From Streptomyces sp. DSM 15324 (GTDB taxonomy: Bacteria > Actinomycetota > Actinomycetes > Streptomycetales > Streptomycetaceae), in assembly GCF_001514285.1 (NCBI RefSeq), contig NZ_KQ949038.1:1-64000 (forward strand): a stretch of DNA of 64,000 bases, in the 5' to 3' direction. Under the pieces are notes generated by a model. That model saw only the letters and a program-made list of their open reading frames with translations. It was not told the origin of the DNA and did not search any database. Numbering within the stretch: the first letter of the stretch is position 1; every line of letters begins with the position of its first letter. The position numbers and the translations under genes are program-made. Of this stretch, positions 8,931-17,527 are shown piece by piece.

Positions 8931-11929
8931 TCAGGGTTTCATGTCCGAACTGCTCCAGCCCTCGGTGAAGCTGGCGGTGGTGAGGAGGTGTTGTTGGTCG
9001 GGGTGGAGGGTGCTCCATTGACTGCGTTGGGCGTTGGCCCAGTGTTGGAGTGTGTCCGGGACGGGTTCGTTCCCGCTGGTCGTTGCGCGGTATTGCTGCC
9101 AGGTGCGGTGCCAGGTGTAGGGCCAGGGTGGGTTCCACCACGGGTCCAGGGCGGTGAGCGCCTCAATGGTGGTGGTGGAGAGGACGCCGGCGCGGGCTTT
9201 GCGGCGTTGCTGGCCCAGCCATCTGCCGAGGGGGAAGCTGTCTTGTCGGGTGTGCTTGTCCGGGGTGAGGTGGCCGTGTCGGGCGGCGTAGGCGCGTGCG
9301 TGGTCGAGTCCGGGGCTGGCGGGGTAGGAGCGTGTGGCCGGGGCGGGTTGTTCGCCTACGACAGTGTGGGGTGTGATGCCGAGGGCGGTCAGGAGGTCCT
9401 GCTGGCCGGGGTGGAGATGCTCCCAGGACTCCTGCTGGACACGGATCCAGCGGCAAAGGCCTCGGGGGAGGTTCGTGGCCGGTACGCCGTCGGCACCCGT
9501 AGCTGCTGTGCGGAGGCGGTGGTAGGCCTGCTGCCACTGCAGGGACCAGGGCGGATTCCACCACGGATCGATTGCGCTCAGGGCCTCGGCTCGGGTGGGG
9601 GAGAGGCGGCCCTGACCGGCGCGTCGTCGTTGCCAGGCCAGCCACTTCCCCAGTGGGAACCCGTCGAGGACGGTGCTGACGGGCGCGGCGATATGGCCGT
9701 ATCCGGCGGCGTAGGCGCGGGCTTGTGCGAGCGCGGTGTCCAGAAGATCGGCCTCGGCGCGGGGAGCCGGTGGTTGGGCGGCTCGGGCTGTCTCGGCGGT
9801 GATGCCGATCTTGGTCAGCAGGCGGTGCTGCTCGGGGTGGAGTGTGCCGTAGCCGGTGCGCTGCCGTTCCAGCCAGTTGGCCAGCTCCTTCTCAAGGTCC
9901 GCAATGCCGGTACCGCCGCCGGCTGCGGACTCTGACCGCTCGCGTACGCGAGTCCAATGGCGTTGCCACTCCAAGGACCAGGTCGGGTTCCACCAGGGGT
10001 CGAGCGCTGCGAGGAGCGTGCTGACCGGCCATGTCCCGCCTGTACTGCGATGGTGCTCCTTCGCCTGGTGGCGCTGTTCGCTCAGCCACCGCCCCAGCGG
10101 AAACCCCTCAGGACAAGCTTTCAGGGGCGTGGCGAGGTGGCCATGTGCGGCGGCGTACGTGCGTGCGTGGGCCAGCCCGGGGCCCGTACCGCAGAGCTGG
10201 CCGATGATCTCGTGGGGGCAAGAGGCGGCGGTCTCGGCGGTGATGCCGATCTCCGCCAGCAGACGCTGCTGCAGCGGATGCAACTGCTTGTAGCCGGTGC
10301 ACTGTACGGACAGCCATGTGGCCCAGCCGTCACTGCCGTCCGGCCAGCTCCCTTCTGCGGCCCCTTGGCGCCGGTCTTGGGCATGAGCGCGGATCAGGTG
10401 CCAGGTGCGCTGCCACGCCAAGGGCCACGGCGGGTTCCACCACACGTCGATCGTGTCGAGCACCTGAAGGTGCGCTGGTTCGTCCTGGCGGCGGGTGAGG
10501 CAACGCTGGGCAGCGAGCCATTTCCCGAGCAAAAACCCCTGGTGGGAGATGTTCTTGGTGGCCAGGGCCAGGCATCCGTGTTCGGCGACGAAGGCGCGCG
10601 CACAGGCAACAGCCATATCGATGCCCGCTGTCCGGCTCGTTCGGCGCGGGCGTGCGCTACCGGCAACCTGGGCCGTGATGCCGATGTCGGCCAGCAGACG
10701 GCGCTGTTCGGGGTGGAGTGAGCCGTAGTCGGTGCACTGCAGGTACAGCCACTCCCCGGTCAGCACGTGGGTGTCGGGGAAGCCGTCGGCGGCGTTGAGG
10801 GGGCCGTGGCGCCTGACGTGGTCGCGGGCGCGGTAGTAGGAGCGCTGCCACTTCACCGACCAGGGGATGTTCCACCACGGATCCACCTCCTTCAGGGCGG
10901 CGGCCTTTTCTTCGGGCAGGGCCAGGGCGTGGGCCTGCTGGTTGTGCACCCATTTCCCCAGGGGGAAGGAACCGACTCGGGTGTCGCGTCGGGTGGCGAG
11001 GTGGCCGTGCTGGGCGGCGTACGTGCGCGCGTGGGCCAGGCCGGCGGCGAAGGCCCCGTCGGCGTGCACGCTGTGGCCCCGCAGCCGTTTCTGAGCCGGC
11101 AGACCCTCTGTGCCCGCGGTCTGCCGACGCTGGTAGCCCGCGAGAACGTCGGCGAGAGGCCGGGGCCGGAGCGCCAAGGGGACCTGCCACAGCCGCTGTT
11201 CGTCGTCTCCACTGCCGCCCCCGTACGGATGCACTGGTACGTCCAGGCAAACAGCGGTCCGTGGGTGCAGGCGGCCAGACGCTCGGTGAGCCACGGACGC
11301 CGCAGGCGATGGCCCAGCTCGCTGGGCGCACAGGGCACATCAGCCAACCGGTAGGGGAGGTGACCACCACTGTCAGCCGCGACACGGAGCCGCCAGGCCG
11401 GGCTGGCCAGAAGCGTGGCGAGGGCGACGGTCTCGGGGTAGGTGACCAGATCCCGCGCCAGGATCCGCCACCGCTGCGGATCCTCGCCCGCGGGCATGGC
11501 CGCCTCCAGCCGCATCGGCCACAGGCGCTCCTCGGGCCACTTCTGCGCCCACCACGAGGCGGTGACCGCCTCAGCAACCTCGAACGCCGAAGCAGCGACG
11601 GGGGAGCGGCGCAGCAGCCTGCGGTGATCGGCCTGCGCCTGGACCACCTCCGGGCATCCGGCCAGCCCCACGACATGGCCTCCGCTGCCGGGCACGCTCA
11701 TCAGCCAGCACCGGTGGCGTGGGCAGACTCGCTGGTGCGCCGCCAGGTACACGCGGGCTGGTGCAACGCGACCGGTCCGCGCAGCCACACAGCTCGGGCA
11801 CGCCGGACCCCAGGCAGCAACCGTCTCCACCCCGTTGTGGAGCCGCGCCGCCGGCCTCTTCCCCGAGGGGCCCAGCGGTTCCTCCCGCGTCCAGGCCGGC
11901 AGCGCACGGCGTATGTCCACCTGCGGCAC
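8931..11929 (-). pseudogene. TniQ-like protein fused to ten HA modules, frameshifted and N-terminally truncated
   Basis: Two overlapping minus-strand frames look like one broken gene. The upstream frame (from GTG 11929) is TniQ-like: it aligns by eye with the middle of the 4340-5734 TniQ (zinc ribbon CPSCVAARTG ... VCPRHRCWLM, then ARDLVTYPETVALA, then PLFAWTYQCIRTG). The downstream frame (to 8931) continues the TniQ fold (LALRPRPLADVLAGYQRR) and then carries five ~125-aa units, each two helicase-associated (HA) modules. Switching needs a -1 shift, and the C5 run at 11218-11222 is the natural site: one extra base restores QCIRTGGGSGDDEQRLW. About 90 N-terminal TniQ residues have no counterpart upstream. 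If intact, the product would be near 1000 aa. If the HA part is translated alone, GTG 11234 or 11294 could start it. Confidence 0.7.
8960..11051 (-). repeat. Five tandem ~380-bp units encoding paired HA modules
   Basis: Each unit encodes a first module, pattern LAHARTYAAxHGHLA...FPLGKWL...QR...LxAxDPWWNPPW, and a second module, pattern WQRxWxxxR...LxxWLxxQxTGYxxLHPEQxRLLxxIGI. Units start near residues 82, 228, 370, 506 and 635 of the downstream frame. HA (helicase-associated) domains are small helical modules, presumed to bind nucleic acid, usually at the C-terminus of SF2 helicases. Conserved frame residues with varying intervening residues suggest a repeat array for recognising a surface or sequence. 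Confidence 0.75.
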
Positions 11930-12554
11930 ACGGCACAGCGCCGCGACCCGGTTGTGAGTTCTTGGGTTCCGTCCGTTCGCTAGACAGCCGTGGGCTGCTG
12001 TCTCAGGTCTGAGCTGGAGACTTCGTGGTGTGGGCGACGTGCCGTCTGAACAGCGCAGATTGTGATAGGTGAACTCATGGCCAGTGGTGCGCAGGGCTGT
12101 GGGCTGAGCGTTCGTGAATGAGCTGGAATCTCGGAGATATCCCGAGAATCCTTATGGCTCTGGCGGCATTTGTGCAGGTCAGAGCGGCTGTCTATGTCGT
12201 GCACGTTGTGCTGTTCAGCACAGCATGCAGGCGCTCAAGGGGCCGGGATCCGCAGAAAGGGTCCGCAGGCCGCCTGCAGTTGTGGTGGCTTGTCCGATTC
12301 GCCGATGGGGCTGGCGCCTCAACGCGGGTGTGCTCGGCCCTTCTTGAGGCGCATGCGATCGCCATGCCGTAGGCGGCTCATCCTGACTACCCACGCCTTC
12401 ACGGTCCCGGGTTCCTGGCGAGGTGTCAGGGTGCTTACTGGCTGCGGGGGTACTTCCTTGGTCTGACCGGCGCGTGTTGCCTGGTGTGGGGGAGGTGACA
12501 GGTGTATGCAGGCAGGAAGCCTGGGGGGCTACATGTTCTGGGTGGATCGGGGGT
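11930..12554. other. Long intergenic stretch without a supported gene
   Basis: I see no credible gene here. The TniQ-like frame stays open for a short way upstream of 11929 (HNRVAALCRVPQ still looks TniQ-like) and then loses family resemblance. This marks the truncation breakpoint at roughly 11960-12000. Short open frames exist but have no start signal or recognisable content. Confidence 0.5.
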
Positions 12555-13523
12555 GTGCCGGTAGTGGGTGGCGCGTACGAAGAGCTGTCGCAGACAGGTC
12601 AGTTGGGGTCGGAGACGTTCGAGCTGCTACGGCGTCTGGTGCATCAGGTCCGCCGGTCGTCGGGGTTCCCTCCGCCCGAGGGGTATGCGGAGTGGAGTGA
12701 TGACGCGGCCTACGACGTGATTACGGCCATGCTGACTCGTGAGGGCGCCGGGCAGCGGTTCGTGACCAGTTGCTTCGTCCAGGCCGCCGACGAGGCTTCG
12801 CTGGAGCGGCTGTTCCTCGCGTCGATCAAGAACTTCCTCATCGATGAGGCGAAGAAGACGCCGCGGGGCAAGCTGCGGCGCCGCATCGCCCGGCTGATGG
12901 GCGCCGACGCCTCCTTCTGCCGGATGCCCGGCTCCCCGCCGCGCTGGATGCTGAGCGAGCACCCGGAGGGCGCGGTATGGCAGGGCGATCCGGATGATCT
13001 CGTTGCCGAAGCCTGGCGCGTGCGCGGGGTGGGGATCACTCGCTGGAACCATTCCGGGCCGACCCCCGCGCAGACGGTCCATGCCCTCATGGTCATCCTG
13101 ACGCAGGTCCTGCGGCATGCGCGGGGCGCGGTGCGGGAGGAGGACCTGGCCAAGGTCCTCGAGTCCCGGTTCGAGCTATTGGCGCCGGCACGCTCCAGCT
13201 CTCTCTTCGCCGACGAGGAGGCACTGGCCGAGCCGGGCGAAGCGAGCACGGTGACGGAGGCCGACGCCGCGGCAGCCGGGGGCGGCGCCGCCGACATCTG
13301 GCAGCGGCTAACCGCCAACGAGCGGCAGCTGCTGCCCTACCTGGACGAAGGCGCCCATCACGCGGCGCAACTGCTGGAGGTCGGGCTGGCTCAGGCCGAG
13401 GCTGTTCTGGCAGGCCTGAAGGCAAAGCTCTGGCTTGCCCTGTCGGACGACAGTGACCGGACGGCAGTCATGGGCGCGCTGCTGCGTCGCTGTGCGGATC
13501 CGCCCCCTGAACCGCCCGTGTGA
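12555..13523 (+). CDS. Sigma-factor-like DNA-binding protein
   Basis: 322 aa. The middle segment (LERLFLASIKNFLIDEAKKTPRGKLRRRI) resembles sigma region 2 of divergent sigma-70-like proteins. The C-terminal segment (LTANERQLLPYLDEGAHHAAQLLEVGLAQAEAVLAGL) resembles the region-4 helix-turn-helix. So it may redirect RNA polymerase or act as a sigma-like adaptor. It begins a same-strand cluster with an HTH protein (13590) and an ImmA/IrrE peptidase (14510), a set-up in which a peptidase could relieve repression on a stress cue. GTG 12555 was chosen because coding-like sequence starts there after GGATCGGGG; GTG 12564 is also possible. The sigma assignment is by eye and tentative. Confidence 0.65.
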   Translation: MPVVGGAYEELSQTGQLGSETFELLRRLVHQVRRSSGFPPPEGYAEWSDDAAYDVITAMLTREGAGQRFVTSCFVQAADEASLERLFLASIKNFLIDEAKKTPRGKLRRRIARLMGADASFCRMPGSPPRWMLSEHPEGAVWQGDPDDLVAEAWRVRGVGITRWNHSGPTPAQTVHALMVILTQVLRHARGAVREEDLAKVLESRFELLAPARSSSLFADEEALAEPGEASTVTEADAAAAGGGAADIWQRLTANERQLLPYLDEGAHHAAQLLEVGLAQAEAVLAGLKAKLWLALSDDSDRTAVMGALLRRCADPPPEPPV

Positions 13524-13589
13524 CGTCGTCCGTACTGAGTGGGAAGAGAATGCGCTGATGGACCACAGCCACAGAGAGGGGGAAACAGG

Positions 13590-14501
13590 ATGAACGCTGC
13601 CCACAGCAGTGCCTATGAACGACTGGTGGCCGCCGCGGCTGGGCTGAAGGTCCCGGACGCCGTCCGGGAGGTCGCCACCGCGCCGCCGCGGGATCCTGAA
13701 CCCGGTCAGATCTGGCGGGCCGTGTGGGAGCGCACCATCCAGCTGCTGGTGATCACGGCGGTGGACGACGACACGGTGCACGCCATCCCGGTCTCCTTGG
13801 AACGCTACGCCGACGCCAGCACGCTGCTGCTGCCCGCCGAGGCCTCCACGCTGGAGCAGCCGCTCGCCCTGTGGTGGGGATTGAAACAGCCGGTGCCCTG
13901 GTGCGTGCTGGACCGTCAGGTCAGCCAGCTGACGGTGCCTCTGGCTGCCTCCCTGCACCCTGATCTGCCGCACACCGCGCCGCCCGGGGCACGCTGGGGC
14001 AGCGCCCCGCCGTCACCCGCCGTGGCGGATGCTGAGTACCGGGGTGTCTTGACGGATACCTTGGCGAGGCTGAGCGCCGCACGCTGGATGCCGGAGGGAT
14101 CCGGAGCCCTGCCGCAGCTGCTGCAACAGCGCGGTGTCACCGTGGCGCAGCTCGGCGCGCAGCTGCAGCTGCCACCCGCCCAGGCCCTGCCGTTGTGGCG
14201 CGGCCAGTACCCGCTCACTGCCGACCAGGCCGAGAAGCTCGCCGTCTTTCTCGGCCTAGGGATGGACGAGGTCCTCGCTGCCAATCCCGCACTGCCGCCC
14301 GCCGTGGTCAGCGAGCTGAACCGGCCGCTGCGCCGCAGCCAGCTGCGGGCCCTGGCCGCCCGGCATCTCGAAGACGAACACCGGGCCCGGCTGCGTGCCG
14401 CCTACGGCATCGTCACCCTGGCGGCCCGGCAGGAAGACCGCACGCACATTAACTGGGCGGCGCGCACGGACGGCTACTTCGAGCTGCGACTGGGTCAGTA
14501 G
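13590..14501 (+). CDS. HTH-domain protein with MazF-like N-terminal half
   Basis: 303 aa. Residues ~30-115 (PEPGQIWRAVWERTIQLLVI ... HAIPVSLERYAD) resemble the SH3-like barrel of MazF/PemK-type proteins (G-x-IW, then V-x-PVS). Residues ~175-230 (LLQQRGVTVAQLGAQLQL ... LTADQAEKLAVFLGLGMDEVL) look like an XRE helix-turn-helix. ATG 13590 follows GGGGGAAACAGG, a clear ribosome site. It lies 66 nt after the sigma-like gene and 8 nt before the ImmA/IrrE gene. It could be the repressor cleaved by that peptidase, or a toxin-antitoxin derived regulator. Both readings are inference. Confidence 0.7.
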   Translation: MNAAHSSAYERLVAAAAGLKVPDAVREVATAPPRDPEPGQIWRAVWERTIQLLVITAVDDDTVHAIPVSLERYADASTLLLPAEASTLEQPLALWWGLKQPVPWCVLDRQVSQLTVPLAASLHPDLPHTAPPGARWGSAPPSPAVADAEYRGVLTDTLARLSAARWMPEGSGALPQLLQQRGVTVAQLGAQLQLPPAQALPLWRGQYPLTADQAEKLAVFLGLGMDEVLAANPALPPAVVSELNRPLRRSQLRALAARHLEDEHRARLRAAYGIVTLAARQEDRTHINWAARTDGYFELRLGQ

Positions 14502-14509
14502 GGGTTGCC

Positions 14510-15535
14510 GTGGTCAACTACGTGCTTGCGGCCGCCGCCCGCACTCAGGCGACCGCCATGCTGGAGGAACTGGACACACAGCGGCCGGATGCAGCCCAGC
14601 GCCTGGCCCAGGGGGCTCTCGCCGAGATGCAGACCTGGCCGGAGCTGACCGTCCGGCGCGTTGCCGAGTCCCAGACCGGCGCGCGGTGCAGCGTCGCCGG
14701 TGCCTACGAACCCGGACCGCTCCCTCAGATCATCGTCGCCGACTCGGCCAGCCACGCCCGACGGGACTTCACCGCCCTGCACGAGCTGGGTCATCATCTG
14801 CAGCAGAACAGCTTCGCCCTGATGGACGCCTTCGACCGCCAGCCCGACGGCGGTGTGCTGCTGGAGGACGCGGCCTGCGACGCGTTCGCCGCCGAGATCC
14901 TGCTGCCGGCCCCGCTGGTAGAGCATCACTTGGCCGCCGGCGGGCCGACTGCCCCCGACCTGGTGGAGCTGTGGCGGGCCAGCGGAGCCTCCCGCATGGC
15001 GGTGTGCGTCCGAGCCGTTCAGCACCTGCCCGCTCCCGGACACGTCCTCCTCCTGGATGCCGACGGCAAGGTCGCCTTCGCCGCCTCCCACGGCCTTCCG
15101 CCGCTGCGGCGGGGCAGCTTGCAGGGCGACATTTCCACCATCGCCCAGGCCCGGGCCGGCCAGGGCCGCGCGCACGGGCGCACCCAGGTCCGCTACCGCG
15201 ACGGCATCCTGGGGCGGGAACTGCATGCGCAGACCGCGCCGATGGACGGCTATCTGGTCGCGGTCCTCGTCGCTGACTCGGCGCCCTGGCGCGCCTTCAC
15301 GCCGCCCACGAAGGACACCGGCCCCCAGGCGCGCGAGTACATCTGCGAGCACTGTGGCGAGGAGTACCGCTCCTTCGACCCCGCCTGTTCCGCCTGCCGC
15401 GTCCCCAACTGTCCCGAGTGCGGCCGCTGTGCCTGCCCGTCGCGCGTGAGTGAACGCCTGTGCCCGGGATGCTTCATCCGGCATCCGCTGGCGATGTTCG
15501 CGGACGGCGCCGACCGCTGCCTCGACTGCTCCTGA
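14510..15535 (+). CDS. ImmA/IrrE-type zinc metallopeptidase with C-terminal zinc ribbons
   Basis: 341 aa. The HExxH motif is H91-E92-L-G-H95 (ALHELGHHLQQNS), and the third-ligand helix is EDAACDAFAAEILLP. ImmA/IrrE enzymes cleave XRE-family repressors after a damage or mobile-element signal. The last ~60 residues add two treble-clef/zinc-ribbon-like Cys clusters (CEHCGEEY ... CSAC, then CPECGRCACPS ... CPGC), unusual for the family and likely to bind nucleic acid or protein. Start GTG 14510 follows TAGGGG, 8 nt after the HTH gene stop, so the HTH protein is the probable substrate. Confidence 0.85.
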   Translation: MVNYVLAAAARTQATAMLEELDTQRPDAAQRLAQGALAEMQTWPELTVRRVAESQTGARCSVAGAYEPGPLPQIIVADSASHARRDFTALHELGHHLQQNSFALMDAFDRQPDGGVLLEDAACDAFAAEILLPAPLVEHHLAAGGPTAPDLVELWRASGASRMAVCVRAVQHLPAPGHVLLLDADGKVAFAASHGLPPLRRGSLQGDISTIAQARAGQGRAHGRTQVRYRDGILGRELHAQTAPMDGYLVAVLVADSAPWRAFTPPTKDTGPQAREYICEHCGEEYRSFDPACSACRVPNCPECGRCACPSRVSERLCPGCFIRHPLAMFADGADRCLDCS

Positions 15536-15681
15536 CGTCCCGTCGGCCCCTTGAGGACACCCTCGTTTCTCTACCCGCGAGTTACGTCGTCCGTCCCGGG
15601 CGAAGCACCCCACACCGGGGTGACGGGACCTGGCGCCGGCTCCGGGGCCCCGTCAGGCGAGGCCGGCAGAAGAAGAGAACG

Positions 15682-15963
15682 ATGGCCATCCAGATCACCG
15701 CGGTCCGCCTGTCCGGCGGCACCACGCACCAGCACATCACCCGCCTGTGGTGGACCAACCCGGAGACCGCCAAGAGCGGCGACAACACTCGGGCGGAGAT
15801 CGTCACCTGGATCGAGGACGAAAAGGGCCAGGCGTACACGAGCGACGCGGGCGGACACCGGGCGAAGGTCGCCGTGGTGACCCCGCCGCGTGGCGAGAAG
15901 TACCTGCAGACCCACGCCGACGGGGTGTGGACCAACAACCTCCTGGCCCTTCCGCGCCGCTGA
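15682..15963 (+). CDS. DUF3892 domain protein
   Basis: 93 aa, matching the small DUF3892 family over its whole length: ITAVRLSGGTTHQHITRLWW, GDNTRAEIVTWIE, then YLQTHADGVWTNNLLALPR. Function unknown; such proteins are common in actinobacterial accessory DNA and may be small nucleic-acid or peptide binders. ATG 15682 has AGAAGAGA upstream. It follows the ImmA gene by ~145 bp on the same strand and could be read through from that cluster. Confidence 0.85.
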   Translation: MAIQITAVRLSGGTTHQHITRLWWTNPETAKSGDNTRAEIVTWIEDEKGQAYTSDAGGHRAKVAVVTPPRGEKYLQTHADGVWTNNLLALPRR

Positions 15964-16225
15964 ACAAGCCCGGACGCCCTGGGCGAGAACGGGCGAGTCG
16001 GCCGCGCCGCCTCCGGCGTGCGCGGCCCCGGCTGCCTACGGATCGCGCAGACGGCACGAGCCAGCCGCGTTCGAAGTCCGCAGTTGGACTGACCGGCTGT
16101 GCCCAAGGGCCTGCCCGCACGCTGCCTGATTACGGCGGCTTGTCAGTGGCGCGTGGTAAATCTCGCGTGGGTGAACTTGTACGGGTTTCCCGCTAGTTGA
16201 TCAATATCGAGTGAAGAGGCAGGAC

Positions 16226-17527
16226 ATGGTCGAGACGGAACTTCCCGGACAGGGGGTGGTGTTCTGGCCGGTGGGCACGGGCGACTCCACCACGATCGTG
16301 CTGGGCGACAACCTGGTCATGCAGGTGGATCTGCGGGACATGAAGGCGGCCGACGAGGACGACGCGGTGGTCGCCGCCGTCATCGACCGCCTGGAGGAGA
16401 CCCTGCCGCAGCCCGACGGCAAAACGCCCTACCTGGCAGTCTTCGCCCTGACTCACGCCGACAAGGACCACTGCTGCGGCTTCGGCGACCTGCTGGAGAG
16501 CTCCATCCTGATCGGGGAGATCTGGGCGACGCCCCGACTGTGGCGCGAACTGTCAGAGGACAAGCCAATGTGCGAGGACGCGCAGCGCTTCCAGGACGAG
16601 GTCGAGAGGCGCGTGACCGCCACCCTCAAGGCCATCGAGGACGGCAAGGAGCCGGCCAGCGGAGACCGGGTGCGCATCATCGGCTACGACGAGGACCGCG
16701 AAATGCACTCCTACGCCGAGTTGCCCGATGAGTACTTCACCTTCCCCGGTGACGTGATCACCAAGGTCGACGGCCAGGACGTCGCGGACTGCTTGGAGGC
16801 GTTCGTCCACGCACCGTTCAAGGACAACTGCGCCGGCGACCGCAACGACACGTCTTTGGCCCTGCAAGTACAGCTGAAGGCCAGTGACGGCACCGTCGGC
16901 CGGCTGCTGTTCCTGGGAGACCTCGCCTACCCCATCATCAAGATGATCTTTGAGAACAGCGAGGCCGCGGGCAACTCGGACCGGGTGGAGTGGGACGTGC
17001 TGCTCTCCCCGCACCACTGCTCCAAGAAGGCCATGTATGCCGATGGCGAGGACGGTGAGGAGGAGCTCAAGCAGGATCTCCTCGACCAGCTCCAGGCGCA
17101 TGCCGACGCGGACGCGCGGGTGATCTCCAGCTCGCGGCCCTTCCGTGACGAGGACGACACCGGCAACGACCCGCCGCACCTGCTGGCCCGCGACGCCTAC
17201 GAGTCGATCACCGCCTACCCGGTGCTGTGCACGGGGGAGTACCCCTCCAAGGAGGAGCCCCGTCCGGTGGTCTTCGCTCTGGAGCCCGGTCTGGGCCTCG
17301 AACTCGTCGACGTCACCGACCTGGAGAACAAGTCCCAGGTGCTGAAGGCCGCGGGCGGGGGACGCCGGCTGCTGACAGCGCTGGGTACCACTCGCTTCCC
17401 GGCCGCCTCCTTCACCGCCACCGGCCTGCCGCACCAGCGCGGCACGGACGCCGCGCGCGCCGGTGTGCAACAGGCGAGGGGCGACAAGGCCGAGCCGGCG
17501 GTACAGATCGGATTCGGTGACGCGTGA
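16226..17527 (+). CDS. MBL-fold hydrolase (ComEC-like), first gene of the E2-E1-JAB operon
   Basis: 433-aa metallo-beta-lactamase-fold protein. The metal site is T-H77-A-D79-K-D81-H82 (the HxDxDH variant seen in ComEC-type domains), followed by LLFLGDLAYP with the bridging Asp and a later His in LSPHHCSKKAM. Such folds hydrolyse phosphodiester or thioester-type bonds; the substrate here is unknown. The C-terminal ~60 residues look flexible and end in GFGDA. ATG 16226 is preferred over GTG 16211 because GAGGCAGGA precedes it. Its stop overlaps the next start (GTGA), so it is coupled to the conjugation enzyme. Confidence 0.85.
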   Translation: MVETELPGQGVVFWPVGTGDSTTIVLGDNLVMQVDLRDMKAADEDDAVVAAVIDRLEETLPQPDGKTPYLAVFALTHADKDHCCGFGDLLESSILIGEIWATPRLWRELSEDKPMCEDAQRFQDEVERRVTATLKAIEDGKEPASGDRVRIIGYDEDREMHSYAELPDEYFTFPGDVITKVDGQDVADCLEAFVHAPFKDNCAGDRNDTSLALQVQLKASDGTVGRLLFLGDLAYPIIKMIFENSEAAGNSDRVEWDVLLSPHHCSKKAMYADGEDGEEELKQDLLDQLQAHADADARVISSSRPFRDEDDTGNDPPHLLARDAYESITAYPVLCTGEYPSKEEPRPVVFALEPGLGLELVDVTDLENKSQVLKAAGGGRRLLTALGTTRFPAASFTATGLPHQRGTDAARAGVQQARGDKAEPAVQIGFGDA

